Shown piece after piece: positions 51,384 to 60,816 of a stretch of DNA of 64,000 nt; position 1 is the first letter of the stretch; each line of letters starts with the position of its first letter. The notes below the pieces were generated by a model. The model was not told the DNA's origin and did no database searches. It was given only the letters and a program-made list of their open reading frames with translations. A program made the translations under genes and the position numbers. Location of the stretch: the NCBI RefSeq assembly GCF_025215075.1, contig NZ_JAOBTH010000026.1, positions 62,001 to 126,000 of the forward strand, in the 5' to 3' direction. Source of the stretch: Tenacibaculum haliotis (lineage in GTDB: Bacteria; Bacteroidota; Bacteroidia; Flavobacteriales; Flavobacteriaceae).

Positions 51384-52243
51384 TTTATTTAGTACTAAGT
51401 GTATTAGTTTCTAGTTTATTATTTGTAATTTTTAAATTGTTTGATGTTTTTAAAATAAACACATCACAAGCCATTGTTGTAAATTATGTTATCGCATTGT
51501 CTTTTGGTTTATTTACTTCAAATGTACCTTTATCAATTACGCAAATACCACAACAACCTTGGTTTTTAGGTGCTTTCTGTTTAGGTTTTTTGTTTATCAC
51601 AATATTTAATGTAATGGGGATAACAGCGCAAAAAAACGGATTATCAGTTGCTTCAGTTGCAGGTAAAATGTCGGTGGTTATACCTATTTTAGCTGGATTG
51701 TTTTTATATAATGAAAGTGTTGGTTTTGTGAAAGTTATCGGAATATTAATGGCGTTAATCGCTGTTTATTTATCTTCTGCTAAAAGTGATATTTCTCCTG
51801 TAAAATTTAAAAACTTAATATATCCATTATTGTTATTTATTGGTTCAGGGTGTATAGATGCTGGTTTAAAATACACTGAAACAACCTACGTGTCAAACGG
51901 AGCAGTACCTATGTTTTTAGCTACTATTTTTGGTTGTGCCTTTATACTGGGTTGTATCTTTATAATGGCACAACTAATAAAAGGGAGTTTTAAATTTCAA
52001 TGGAAAAATATTTTAGGAGGAATTGCTTTAGGAATTCCGAATTATTACTCGATGGAATTTTTATTAAAAGCATTACAAACCGAAGGATTAGAAAGTTCAA
52101 CTTTATTCACGATTAATAATGTATCTGTTGTTATTTTAACCACTGTTTTTGCTTTAGTTTTCTTTAAAGAAAAATTGATTAAAAAGAATTGGATAGGAAT
52201 AGGATTGGCTGTAATTAGTATTTTATTAGTAGCTTCGGCGTAA
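51380..52243 (+). CDS. EamA/DMT superfamily transporter
   Basis: A 287-residue inner-membrane protein with about ten hydrophobic segments arranged as two halves, the layout of drug/metabolite transporters. It begins with GTG, overlapping the HAD stop as GTGA, and its stop overlaps the YigZ start as TAATG. The substrate is unknown. Charged loops are short. The halves contain the family-like patterns KNGLSVASVAGKMSVVIPIL and LESSTLFTINNVSVVILT. Its presence between ribD/HAD and YigZ genes gives no firm clue. Confidence 0.87.
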   Translation: MIYLVLSVLVSSLLFVIFKLFDVFKINTSQAIVVNYVIALSFGLFTSNVPLSITQIPQQPWFLGAFCLGFLFITIFNVMGITAQKNGLSVASVAGKMSVVIPILAGLFLYNESVGFVKVIGILMALIAVYLSSAKSDISPVKFKNLIYPLLLFIGSGCIDAGLKYTETTYVSNGAVPMFLATIFGCAFILGCIFIMAQLIKGSFKFQWKNILGGIALGIPNYYSMEFLLKALQTEGLESSTLFTINNVSVVILTTVFALVFFKEKLIKKNWIGIGLAVISILLVASA

Positions 52244-52857
52244 TGATTGAAATAAAAGACACTTATAAAACAATTGATGTAGCTTCAGAAGAAACATTAT
52301 TTAAAGACAGAAATAGTAAGTTTTTTGGCTATGCTTTTCCTGTTTTTACTGAAGATGATGTTAAAGAAGCTATTGATGGTTTAAAGAAAAAACACCATTC
52401 GGCACGTCATTTTTGCTACGCTTGGCAATTAGGAACTCTAAAAACACGTTTTAGAGCAAATGATGATGGTGAACCAAGTAATTCGGCAGGAATGCCAATA
52501 TATGGTCAAATTCAAGCCTTTGAGGTAACCAATATTTTAATAGTTTCTGTTCGTTATTTTGGTGGCACAAAATTAGGTGTAGGAGGATTGATAAATGCTT
52601 ACAGAACTTCGGCGCAATTAGCTTTAGAAATATCAGAAATAAAAGAAAAAACAGTTGATATTGATTATCAATTAACTTTTGGATATGATATGATGAACAA
52701 AGTACAACGTATCATTAAAGAGAGAAATTTAAATATAACCAATCAAAAATTAGAAATGGATTGCCAATATATTATTTCTGTGCGTAAAAAAGATGCACAA
52801 ATGATTTTTGATATTTTTGAGAACCTATTTAAGGTTGAAATAAAAGAAGTTGAGTAA
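52243..52857 (+). CDS. YigZ family protein (IMPACT-like)
   Basis: A 204-residue protein. The N-terminal UPF0029 domain (about 15-130) carries HHSARHFCYAWQL and the diagnostic DDGEPSNSAGMPI plus VRYFGGTKLGVGGL. The C-terminal part (about 135-204) is the small YigZ-type domain. The family is related to eukaryotic IMPACT, which binds GCN1; bacterial function is uncertain. Start and stop overlap the neighbouring genes (TAATG at the start), so it is part of the tight ribD-HAD-DMT-YigZ-YkgJ run. Confidence 0.92.
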   Translation: MIEIKDTYKTIDVASEETLFKDRNSKFFGYAFPVFTEDDVKEAIDGLKKKHHSARHFCYAWQLGTLKTRFRANDDGEPSNSAGMPIYGQIQAFEVTNILIVSVRYFGGTKLGVGGLINAYRTSAQLALEISEIKEKTVDIDYQLTFGYDMMNKVQRIIKERNLNITNQKLEMDCQYIISVRKKDAQMIFDIFENLFKVEIKEVE

Positions 52858-52858
52858 A

Positions 52859-53725
52859 ATGCAAATAACCAAACTTACCTCTAAAAGTATATTACCACTT
52901 ACTTGTTCAAGATCTGGAACCTGTTGTTTTGGTAAAGACGTGATGCTTAACCCATGGGAATTATTTCATTTTAGTAAAGAAAAAAAGGTTTCAGTATCTG
53001 AATTTCGTAATTTGTATACCGAATATGGTGGAATTCAATTATTGTTTGATGGAAAAACCGATAAAAAAGGACAAAAAGCATGTAGCCAATATGTAGATAA
53101 CGCAGGTTGTAGTGTGCATTTAGGTCGCCCATTGGCTTGTCGTTTGTATCCACTAGGTCGTCAAGTACAATACGATAAAGTAGATTTTATTTATGAAGGA
53201 AAGCAATTTCCTTGTTTAACGGATTGTGCTGAAGTTTTAGATTTACCAAAACTAAGTGTTGGCGAGTATCTTAAAGGACAAAAAGCAAGCGAGTTTGAAA
53301 AAGCATTGGACGAATATTTAATTGTGATGCAAAATATCGCTGATATTGGTTTCGAATTATTGTTAGATTCAGGATTAGCTGCTTCTGGAAATACTAAAAC
53401 ATTAGCATTATGGAGAGCATCAGGAAGTGAATCACACGAATTATCAGCCAAAAGAATAGGGCAAGAGTGGTTAGATTGCTTAATGCTTCCTAAAATTACT
53501 ATTGATGCTGAAAATCCTATATCATTTGCAAAAAAACACAACGATTTATTGCTTCAAAAATCACAAGAAGCATTTGGTAGCATTCAAACTTTAGAAGAAC
53601 TTCAAGAGGCATCAGCTTTAATAATTGCTGTGGCTTTACATTTATCTAGAGGTTTAGGAGCTGATACCAAAGGAATTTCTGAACATTGGATAGAAATAGC
53701 AAAGAGTCACGGAGCCAAAGAGTAA
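52859..53725 (+). CDS. YkgJ family cysteine cluster protein
   Basis: A 288-residue protein from the ATG at 52859; a TTG nine bases upstream is possible but less likely. Cys residues at about 16, 22 and 23 (TCSRSGTCC), a later NAGCSVHLGRPLACRLYPLG, and CLTDCAEVLDL give the UPF0153/YkgJ zinc- or iron-binding pattern. The C-terminal 120 residues are helical and less conserved. No biochemical function is established. It is the last gene of the run and is followed by about 115 bases of intergenic DNA before the GMC gene. Confidence 0.85.
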   Translation: MQITKLTSKSILPLTCSRSGTCCFGKDVMLNPWELFHFSKEKKVSVSEFRNLYTEYGGIQLLFDGKTDKKGQKACSQYVDNAGCSVHLGRPLACRLYPLGRQVQYDKVDFIYEGKQFPCLTDCAEVLDLPKLSVGEYLKGQKASEFEKALDEYLIVMQNIADIGFELLLDSGLAASGNTKTLALWRASGSESHELSAKRIGQEWLDCLMLPKITIDAENPISFAKKHNDLLLQKSQEAFGSIQTLEELQEASALIIAVALHLSRGLGADTKGISEHWIEIAKSHGAKE

Positions 53726-53840
53726 TTTTCTTTTTTATTATTCACTAAAGTAATAACAGTTTGATTGTTATCATAAAATCTTATAACTTGGCGTTCTAAC
53801 AATATCTGAAGTAAAATAATAGATATATAAAAAGGGGTGT

Positions 53841-55406
53841 GTGCTTTTAAAAAAAGAATACGATTACGTAATTGTTGGTAGTGGTTTTGGTGGTTCGGTA
53901 AGTGCATTGCGATTATCAGAAAAAGGCTATAAAGTTTTGGTTGTGGAAAAAGGTAAGTGGTCTAAAGCCAAGGATTTTCCTAAAACAAATTGGAATTTTA
54001 AAAAATGGCTTTGGATGCCGAAATTACGCTTTTTTGGAATCATGAAGTTAACCATTTTTAGACACGTTGCTATTGTTTCGGGTACAGGTGTTGGTGGCGG
54101 ATCTTTAGTGTATGCCAATACGTTGCCTATTCCTAAAACTACTTTTTTTAACACAGGTAGCTGGAGCAATCTTTTAGATTGGGAAAATGAGTTAAAACCG
54201 TATTATAAAGAAGCTTTAAGAATGCTTGGAGCTACTAGAAATCCGAAGTTATTTGATGGAGATAATGGTTTAAAGGATATTGCATCAGAATTAAATATCA
54301 AAAATAAATTCAATGCAACCAATGTAGCTGTTTACTTTGGTGAAGAAAATGTGACTAAAAAAGATCCATTTTTTAATGGAGAAGGCCCTGAAAGAACTGG
54401 ATGTAATTTTTGTGGGGCTTGTATGACTGGTTGTAGAAATAACTCTAAAAATACTTTAGATAAAAACTACTTGTATTTAGCTCAGAAATTGGGTGCAGAA
54501 ATCATATCAGAAAACGAAGTTTACGACGTAAAACCTTCTGATGACGGTTATGAAGTATTTATAAAAACAAGTACAAAATTTTTAAAAAAACGTCAAAAGA
54601 TTAAAACAAAAGCGGTCGTTTTTTCTGGTGGAGTTTTAGGAACAATCAAACTATTACTAAAATTAAAAAAAGATTCACTTCCAAATATTTCAAACAGATT
54701 AGGATTGGATATTAGAACCAATAACGAAACCTTAGTAAGTGTATCTACTTTAGATAAAGATAAAAACTTTTCAAAAGGTGTGGCAATCGGAAGTATTTTA
54801 GATACGGATGAAAATAGTCATTTAGAGATTGTACGATACGGAAAAGGTTCAAACGCTTGGAAGTTTTTACATTTACCCTATGTAACCAATAAAAACGTGT
54901 TTGCTCGTTTAATGATGATGTTTGTTTCGTTATTAAAATCACCTATAAAATATTTTAAAGTCTATTTTACTAATAATTGGGCAGAAAAAACGGTAGTATT
55001 ATTATTTATGCAAACGTTAGATAGTACGCTGAAATTTAAACGTAATATCTTCGGATTTATGACGTCAACCGTTAATTCAGGTAAAAAACCAACGCCTTTT
55101 ATCAAAGAATCTAAAAAATTAGTAAACGAATATAGTAAGGCCGTAAACGGAGTTAGTACGTCTTTTGCATTGGAAACACTTGTAGGGATTCCATCAACAG
55201 CACATGTATTAGGTGGCGCTGTAATGGCAGAAAATAAATCAGAAGGAGTTATTGATAAAAATAATAAAATCTTCGGATATGATAATTTATATGTTATTGA
55301 TGGTGCTATGATTTCTGCAAATCCGGGAGTAAATCCTTCGTTATCAATTACAGCAATTGCAGAAAGAGCCATGAGTCAAATTCCTTTAAAAAAGGATGTA
55401 AACTAA
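53841..55406 (+). CDS. GMC family FAD oxidoreductase, ferredoxin-like Cys motif
   Basis: A 521-residue flavoprotein starting with GTG, preceded by AAAGGGG as a possible ribosome site. The FAD Rossmann motif is YVIVGSGFGGSVSALRL (9-25), and GTGVGGGSLVYAN (81-93) is the second GMC signature. The C-terminal part has HVLGGAVMAE and ANPGVNPSLSITAIAER. It resembles cholesterol-oxidase-like GMC proteins. The segment at Cys188, Cys191, Cys194 and Cys198 has the spacing C-x2-C-x2-C-x3-C used by ferredoxins for a [4Fe-4S] cluster. The substrate is unknown. No cytochrome subunit gene is adjacent. Confidence 0.9.
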   Translation: MLLKKEYDYVIVGSGFGGSVSALRLSEKGYKVLVVEKGKWSKAKDFPKTNWNFKKWLWMPKLRFFGIMKLTIFRHVAIVSGTGVGGGSLVYANTLPIPKTTFFNTGSWSNLLDWENELKPYYKEALRMLGATRNPKLFDGDNGLKDIASELNIKNKFNATNVAVYFGEENVTKKDPFFNGEGPERTGCNFCGACMTGCRNNSKNTLDKNYLYLAQKLGAEIISENEVYDVKPSDDGYEVFIKTSTKFLKKRQKIKTKAVVFSGGVLGTIKLLLKLKKDSLPNISNRLGLDIRTNNETLVSVSTLDKDKNFSKGVAIGSILDTDENSHLEIVRYGKGSNAWKFLHLPYVTNKNVFARLMMMFVSLLKSPIKYFKVYFTNNWAEKTVVLLFMQTLDSTLKFKRNIFGFMTSTVNSGKKPTPFIKESKKLVNEYSKAVNGVSTSFALETLVGIPSTAHVLGGAVMAENKSEGVIDKNNKIFGYDNLYVIDGAMISANPGVNPSLSITAIAERAMSQIPLKKDVN

Positions 55407-55483
55407 TTTGTCAATTCTAGTAAATATCTTGGATTACAATCCAGAACATTTTTATCGAGAATTAAATTCTCTAGCTAAAAAAC

Positions 55484-55602
55484 TGTTCTCGATACAATTT
55501 TCTTTGATATCAACGAACTATACTCGCTACCTTTAATCTAAATACATTTTGATTGAAGGCAATGCTCAATCTAACAGAAAATTACTCGAACTGACATTTT
55601 CG
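55484..55602. repeat. Imperfect inverted-repeat element, second repeat type
   Basis: The left arm GTTCTCGATACAATTTTCTT and the right arm AGAAAATTACTCGAACTGAC are imperfectly complementary. They enclose an AT-rich interval without an open frame. The sequence differs from the GTCATTCTGAA family. I believe it resembles intergenic repeats of related genera, which a genome search would show. Confidence 0.4.
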
Positions 55603-55653
55603 TTATAATAAAATTTATTAATGCATAACAGATATAAACTAAAATATTTATCA

Positions 55654-56596
55654 ATGAAAAAGATTGTAAAAGTAACCTTATTAATCATCGCTTTGGTTTT
55701 TACAAGCATTGTCGTTTTTTATGGATACCAAGATATTCCGGTTGAAAAATTAAAAGAAAAATATGCGAATAAAGCATCTTCTTTTGTTGCTATTAACGGG
55801 ATGGATGTTCATTATCGTGATGAAGGAGTAAAATCAGATAGTATTCCTATAGTCTTAATTCACGGAACAGGAGCAAGTTTACACACTTTTGATGCTTGGA
55901 CGGATGAATTAAAGAAAACTAAAAGAGTAATTAGAATGGATTTACCTGCCTACGGATTAACGGGGCCATTTCCTGATAGAAATTATTCAATGAACAATTA
56001 CGTGAAGTTTATACATGATTTTTTATCATCCTTAAAAATTAAAGAATGTATATTAGGAGGAAACTCATTAGGTGGACAAATAGCATGGAATTTCACTGTA
56101 AACTATCCAAATAATGTAAAAAAAAATGATTTTAATTGATGCAGCTGGTTATCCGATGAAATCGAAAAGTGTCCCGATGGCTTTTAAAGTCGCCCAAACT
56201 CCATTATTAAATAAATTATTACTGTATGTAACTCCGCGTTTTATGGTAAGAGCAAGTGTAGAAAATGTGTACCATGATAAATCTAAAGTAACCGATTCAA
56301 TGGTTGAAAGGTATTTTGAATTAACCTTAAGAGAAGGAAATCGTCAAGCTTTTGTAGATCGTTTTAATATGAAATCACCTGCAAGTTCGTCTGCTAAAAT
56401 TAAAACAATCAAGCAACCAACATTGATACTATGGGGAGCAGAAGATTTTTTAATTCCCTTAAAAAATGCGTATCAATTTCAAAAAGACTTACCTAATAAT
56501 AGTTTAGTAACTTTAAAAGAAGTAGGGCATACCCCAATGGAAGAAAGCCCTAAAGAAAGTTTAAAATCGGTACTTAAATTTATAAAAAACGAATAA
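55654..56596 (+). pseudogene. Alpha/beta hydrolase, frameshifted in a poly-A tract
   Basis: A hydrolase of about 313 residues split in two frames. The first part (from ATG 55654) has a membrane anchor or signal (about 3-25), the oxyanion motif LIHGTGASLH and nucleophile GGNSLGG. The second part starts with MILIDAAGYP and holds the acid GAEDFLIP and His VGHTPMEE. The break is in a run of nine A residues at 56118-56126; eight would restore the frame as VKKMILIDAAG. It could be a real loss, a sequencing error, or transcriptional slippage restoring full product. All catalytic residues are otherwise present. Confidence 0.85.
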
Positions 56597-56642
56597 TTAA
56601 TATTTAACTATATTGTCGATTATTTAAAAAATAAAAAACATT

Positions 56643-58004
56643 ATGAAAAAACTACTTTTTGGCGCCCTTGCCATTACTATTATTTCGTGTAACAACTCAA
56701 AACCTGTTGATTATACGTTATTTACAGGAACCATTAAAAACGCAAACAGTGAAAGCATAGCAATTATTAACAGTTCAAATGAAACTGTTAGAGAAATTAA
56801 GGTTTCTGATTCAGGAGTTTTTTCCGATACTATTTTTAACACAAATGGTTATTATAGTTTTGATGATGGAAAGGAAAGTTCATCAATATATTTAAAGAAT
56901 GGATATACCATTAATTTAAATTTAGACGCTAAAGAGTTTGATGAAAGTATTGTTTACTCTGGTAACGGTAGTGATGTAAATAATTTTTTAGCACAAAAAT
57001 ATTTAATAAAAGAAAGAGCAGGTACAACATCAGCGCTTTATTCTTTAGAAGAAACAGCTTATTTAAAAAAAATGAATGCGCAAAAAGAAACGCTAGAAAA
57101 ATCATTAGAAGGTTTAGATGCTGATTTTATAAAAGAAGAAAAAGTAAGTTTAAATTATGACCATATTAGTCATTTATTAAGTTACGAACCTGCGCATCGT
57201 TATTTTGCAAAAAAGAAAGATTTTAAAATTTCTGACTCTTTTCCTGATGTTTTAAAAGGTTTTGATTTTAATAATGAAGAGCATTATAAATCTTCTGCTG
57301 CTTATAAAGGTATTGTAGGATCTAATTTTAATACCGTAGCTAGAGAAAATTCTGAAAAAGAAAAAATCTCTTTCGAAACAGCTGCTTTAAAATTGGTTAA
57401 AGAAAATAAAAGCGAAATAATAAGGGATAACATACTTCGTGGTCTTTCTCGTCAAGTATCGGCACGTAATCCTAATTCAGAGGAGTTGTACAATGGAATT
57501 ATGGAGCTTTCTTCAGATGAAATCTTGAAAAAACAATTAACAGCACAATTTAATCTTGTTAAAAAATTAGCAAAAGGAAAAACCTCTCCAGTATTTGAGA
57601 ATTATGAAAATAATGCAGGTGGAACAACATCTTTAGCCGATTTAAAAGGAAAATATGTGTATATAGATGTATGGGCAACTTGGTGTGGACCATGTAAAGC
57701 TGAAATTCCGTCATTAAAGAAAATTGAAAAAAAATATCACGATAAAAATATCGAATTTGTAAGTCTTTCAATTGATGTTAAAAAAGATCATGGTATTTGG
57801 AAGCAAATGATTATTGATAAAGAGTTAGGTGGAATTCAGTTAATGTCAGATAATGATTGGAAATCGAAATTTGTAACTGATTATGGTATTCAAGGAATAC
57901 CTCGTTTTATTTTAATTGATCCAGCTGGTAATATTGTAAGTTCTGATGCTCCAAGACCTTCTGATACGAAACTTGTTGATTTATTTAATGAGCTTAAAAT
58001 TTAA
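56643..58004 (+). CDS. TlpA-like thioredoxin lipoprotein with DUF4369
   Basis: A 453-residue protein. A lipoprotein signal ends in ITIISC (Cys16). A DUF4369-like beta domain (about 25-125) follows, then a helical region (about 130-310) and a TlpA/thioredoxin-like domain (about 315-453) with the redox motif WATWCGPCKAEIPSLKK. It is probably an envelope disulfide reductase or isomerase; TlpA-type proteins help cytochrome c maturation in some species, but no such genes are near. A terminator follows. Confidence 0.9.
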   Translation: MKKLLFGALAITIISCNNSKPVDYTLFTGTIKNANSESIAIINSSNETVREIKVSDSGVFSDTIFNTNGYYSFDDGKESSSIYLKNGYTINLNLDAKEFDESIVYSGNGSDVNNFLAQKYLIKERAGTTSALYSLEETAYLKKMNAQKETLEKSLEGLDADFIKEEKVSLNYDHISHLLSYEPAHRYFAKKKDFKISDSFPDVLKGFDFNNEEHYKSSAAYKGIVGSNFNTVARENSEKEKISFETAALKLVKENKSEIIRDNILRGLSRQVSARNPNSEELYNGIMELSSDEILKKQLTAQFNLVKKLAKGKTSPVFENYENNAGGTTSLADLKGKYVYIDVWATWCGPCKAEIPSLKKIEKKYHDKNIEFVSLSIDVKKDHGIWKQMIIDKELGGIQLMSDNDWKSKFVTDYGIQGIPRFILIDPAGNIVSSDAPRPSDTKLVDLFNELKI

Positions 58005-58028
58005 GTATACCCATATAAGGGTTTTAAA

Positions 58029-58078
58029 AAAAAGTAATATTCATAGCATTATAAATGTTAGGAATATTACTTTTTTTG
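58029..58078 (+). terminator. Terminator after the TlpA gene
   Basis: AAAGTAATATTC and GAATATTACTTTTTTT arms, 12 pairs, with an 18-base loop. Confidence 0.8.
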
Positions 58079-58251
58079 TTTTATAAATCAATAGAAACTT
58101 AAAAATATAAGACATTTGAACCATTTTCTGATGTCAAATTCACAAAACGAAAAAGATATAACATAATAAGAATAATTATTTTGCTATAAAAAGAGATTGT
58201 CTCAACTCACTTAAAATCAAAAGCTTTATAGGTTTTTTAAATAAAACTTCG
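58079..58251. other. Intergenic stretch before the rpsA promoter
   Basis: AT-rich DNA without an open frame or hairpin that I trust. A single TTCAC at 58139 lacks a partner 20 bp upstream and is not a LytTR site. Confidence 0.5.
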
Positions 58252-58259
58252 TAAATTTG
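58252..58259 (+). promoter_or_regulatory. Bacteroidota -7 box for rpsA
   Basis: TAAATTTG is a full match to TAnnTTTG. It gives an rpsA leader of about 115 bases. Confidence 0.6.
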
Positions 58260-58265
58260 CACTCC

Positions 58266-58380
58266 TTTTTACAATAACAGATTTATAAAAGGAATGAGAA
58301 AATAAAAATTATATAAATTTCTCTTGGCGTTAGTGTTGTTAAGAATCTGGCTAACAAAAAGATACAAAGTATTATTCAGA
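58266..58380 (+). promoter_or_regulatory. Long rpsA 5' leader
   Basis: The leader before the rpsA ATG contains a possible GTTAG/CTAAC hairpin (58329-58333 and 58351-58355). S1 genes are often autoregulated through their leader; the stem here is short and the assignment is tentative. Confidence 0.3.
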
Positions 58381-60156
58381 ATGTCTGAAGAAACAAAAAC
58401 AACTGCAGAAGCAGTTACAGTAAATCCAGCAGAATTTTTAGCAACATTTAACTGGCATAAATACGAAGAAGGTATTGATGAAGTTGATGAATCTAAATTA
58501 CAAGAATTCGAAAAAGCCTTAGAAGGTACAGTAGGTTTTGTAAACGAACGTGATGTAATTGAAGGTAAAGTTACAAGAATTACTGATAGAGATGCAATTA
58601 TCGATATCAACTCTAAGTCAGAGGGAGTAATTTCTTTAAACGAATTCCGTTACAACCCAAGTTTAGCAGTTGGTGATGCTGTAGAGGTATTAGTTGACAA
58701 AAGAGAAGATGCTTCTGGTCAATTAGTGTTATCTCACAAAAAGGCACGTGTAATTAAAGCATGGGAACGTGTTAATAATGCACATGAAACTGGTGAAATC
58801 GTTAACGGTTTTGTTAAGTGTAGAACTCGTGGAGGTATGATCGTTGATGTATTTGGTATTGAAGCATTCTTACCAGGTTCTCAAATTGACGTGAAACCTA
58901 TTAGAGATTACGATCAGTATGTAGAGAAAACTATGGAATTCAAAGTTGTGAAAATCAACCACGAATTTAAGAACGTAGTAGTATCTCATAAAGCGTTAAT
59001 CGAAGCAGATTTAGAAGATCAGAAAAAAGAAATCATCGGTCAATTAGAAAAAGGACAAGTATTAGAAGGTGTTGTTAAAAACATTACTTCTTATGGTGTC
59101 TTTGTTGATTTAGGTGGTGTTGACGGATTAGTACATATTACTGATTTATCTTGGTCTCGTATCAACCACCCGAATGAGGTTGTTGAATTAGATCAGAAAT
59201 TAAATGTTGTAATTTTAGACTTTGATGATAACAAATCTAGAATCCAATTAGGTTTAAAACAATTATCTGCTCACCCTTGGGAAGCTTTAAATACTGAATT
59301 AGCAGTAGGTGATAAAGTAAAAGGTAAAGTTGTTGTTTTAGCTGATTATGGTGCATTCGTAGAGGTTGAAGAAGGTGTTGAAGGATTAATTCACGTTTCT
59401 GAAATGTCTTGGTCTACACACTTACGTTCTGCGCAAGATTTCGTAAAAGTTGGTGATGAAGTAGAAGCTCAAATCTTAACATTAGATCGTGAAGATCGTA
59501 AGATGTCTTTAGGTATGAAGCAATTACACCCAGATCCATGGACAGATATTACAACTAAATATCCTGTAGGTTCAACTCATACTGGTACTGTACGTAACTA
59601 CACTAACTTTGGTGTATTCGTAGAATTAGAAGAGGGAATTGACGGATTAGTGTATATCTCTGATTTATCTTGGACTAAGAAAATTAAGCACCCATCAGAT
59701 TTTGTAACTGTTGGTGATAAATTAGAGGTTCAAGTATTAGAATTAGATGTTGAAAACCGTAAGTTAAACTTAGGTCACAAGCAAACTCAAGATAACCCTT
59801 GGGATGCTCATGAAGCTACGTATGCAATCGGATCTACTCACGAAGGTTCTATTAAAGAGAAGAATGATAAAGGTGCAACTGTAGTATTTGCAGATGGTAT
59901 CGAAGCATTCGCTCCAACTCGTTTCTTAGAAAAAGAAGACGGTTCTAAATTAGAAAAAGGTGATGCTGTAAAGTTCATCGTTACTGAATTTAGTAAAGAA
60001 TACCGTAGAATTGTTGTTTCTCATACTTCTCTTTTCAAAGAAGAAGAAAAGAAAAACATCAAGGCTGCTGCTAAAAAAGCTGCTGATGTAGAAAAAACTA
60101 CTTTAGGAGATATTGGTGGATTAGCTGAATTAAAAAGAAAAATGGAAGGAAAATAA
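58381..60156 (+). CDS. rpsA: 30S ribosomal protein S1
   Basis: A 591-residue S1 protein, starting at MSEETKTTAEAV; the frame extends upstream without a good start. Six S1 RNA-binding repeats are visible: EGKVTRITDRDAIIDI, NGFVKCRTRGGMIVDV, EGVVKNITSYGVFVDL, KGKVVVLADYGAFVEV, TGTVRNYTNFGVFVEL and EGSIKEKNDKGATVVF. The central four carry the typical DGLVHISDLSW-like end. S1 helps mRNA binding to the 30S subunit, although Bacteroidota use Shine-Dalgarno pairing weakly. It has its own promoter, leader and terminator. Confidence 0.96.
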   Translation: MSEETKTTAEAVTVNPAEFLATFNWHKYEEGIDEVDESKLQEFEKALEGTVGFVNERDVIEGKVTRITDRDAIIDINSKSEGVISLNEFRYNPSLAVGDAVEVLVDKREDASGQLVLSHKKARVIKAWERVNNAHETGEIVNGFVKCRTRGGMIVDVFGIEAFLPGSQIDVKPIRDYDQYVEKTMEFKVVKINHEFKNVVVSHKALIEADLEDQKKEIIGQLEKGQVLEGVVKNITSYGVFVDLGGVDGLVHITDLSWSRINHPNEVVELDQKLNVVILDFDDNKSRIQLGLKQLSAHPWEALNTELAVGDKVKGKVVVLADYGAFVEVEEGVEGLIHVSEMSWSTHLRSAQDFVKVGDEVEAQILTLDREDRKMSLGMKQLHPDPWTDITTKYPVGSTHTGTVRNYTNFGVFVELEEGIDGLVYISDLSWTKKIKHPSDFVTVGDKLEVQVLELDVENRKLNLGHKQTQDNPWDAHEATYAIGSTHEGSIKEKNDKGATVVFADGIEAFAPTRFLEKEDGSKLEKGDAVKFIVTEFSKEYRRIVVSHTSLFKEEEKKNIKAAAKKAADVEKTTLGDIGGLAELKRKMEGK

Positions 60157-60177
60157 GCTCCTGAAATCATAAATTTT

Positions 60178-60207
60178 AAAACCGCTACGTAAGTAGCGGT
60201 TTTTTTA
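60178..60207 (+). terminator. rpsA terminator
   Basis: AAAACCGCTAC and GTAGCGGTTTTTTT arms with a four-base loop. Confidence 0.9.
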
Positions 60208-60264
60208 TGTCTTAAAAAACCAGTTAAATTATTATTATATTGCAAATTAAACCCTAAGAATATT

Positions 60265-60621
60265 ATGAAATTATTTAAAAGAGTTACAAGTGTTTTGTTA
60301 GTGTTTATTTTTGCTATAACTTTAAATAGTTGTTCAGGATGTGACAATCAAAATCCTTCAGCAAAAGTTGTTAATAACGGAACAGAAGATGTGAGTGTAC
60401 AAATTAAAACTTCTGGAGGAAATACTGAAAATATAAATAAAATAGAACCAGGAATGTCTTCTAATTCTGTAAGTTATGCATCTGGTGAAGTAGAATTCAC
60501 TATTGTATTAAAAAGTGGAGCGGAAGTAGTTAAAACAGTTACTATGGAATTTTGTAGAACTTATAAAATAACTATAGATGAAAATAATACTATTACTACA
60601 ACATCTAATGTGGTAGATTAA
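60265..60621 (+). CDS. Small lipoprotein of unknown function
   Basis: A 118-residue protein. The signal ends LNSCSGCDNQ; Cys23 is the probable lipidation site and a second Cys follows three residues later. The mature part (about 30-118) is a single beta-sandwich-like domain, with alternating strands (AKVVNNGTEDVSVQIKT, GEVEFTIVLKSGAEV), a third Cys (FCRTYK), and an Asp/Asn-rich end. No family is recognised. The gene is bracketed by terminators and thus single. Confidence 0.7.
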   Translation: MKLFKRVTSVLLVFIFAITLNSCSGCDNQNPSAKVVNNGTEDVSVQIKTSGGNTENINKIEPGMSSNSVSYASGEVEFTIVLKSGAEVVKTVTMEFCRTYKITIDENNTITTTSNVVD

Positions 60622-60646
60622 TAAAATTACCATCATATTTAATATA

Positions 60647-60680
60647 AAACTCCTTAAATTTAGTTTAAGGAGTTTTTATT
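60647..60680 (+). terminator. Terminator after the 60265 gene
   Basis: AAACTCCTTAAA and TTTAAGGAGTTTTT arms around a short loop. Confidence 0.8.
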
Positions 60681-60789
60681 TGTTTTATATCCTATTTCTC
60701 AAACTTAATGTAAAAAATAATTAGTACTATATGTAACTATTGTTACAGTTAAAGCCATTATGAAGTGTTCGTATATTCTTAAATACTAC

Positions 60790-60797
60790 TATATTTG
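60790..60797 (+). promoter_or_regulatory. Bacteroidota -7 box for glmM
   Basis: TATATTTG matches TAnnTTTG, 20 bases before the ATG at 60817. Confidence 0.6.
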
Positions 60798-60816
60798 TAA
60801 TAAATAAAAAGAAACG

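Noticed and set aside
58139..58147. TTCACAAAA before rpsA as a fifth LytTR site
   Set aside because: There is no partner 20 bp upstream, and the rpsA -7 box has a different distance.
58324..58380. N-terminal extension of ribosomal protein S1
   Set aside because: It would begin with TTG inside the leader; MSEETKTT at 58381 is the normal start.
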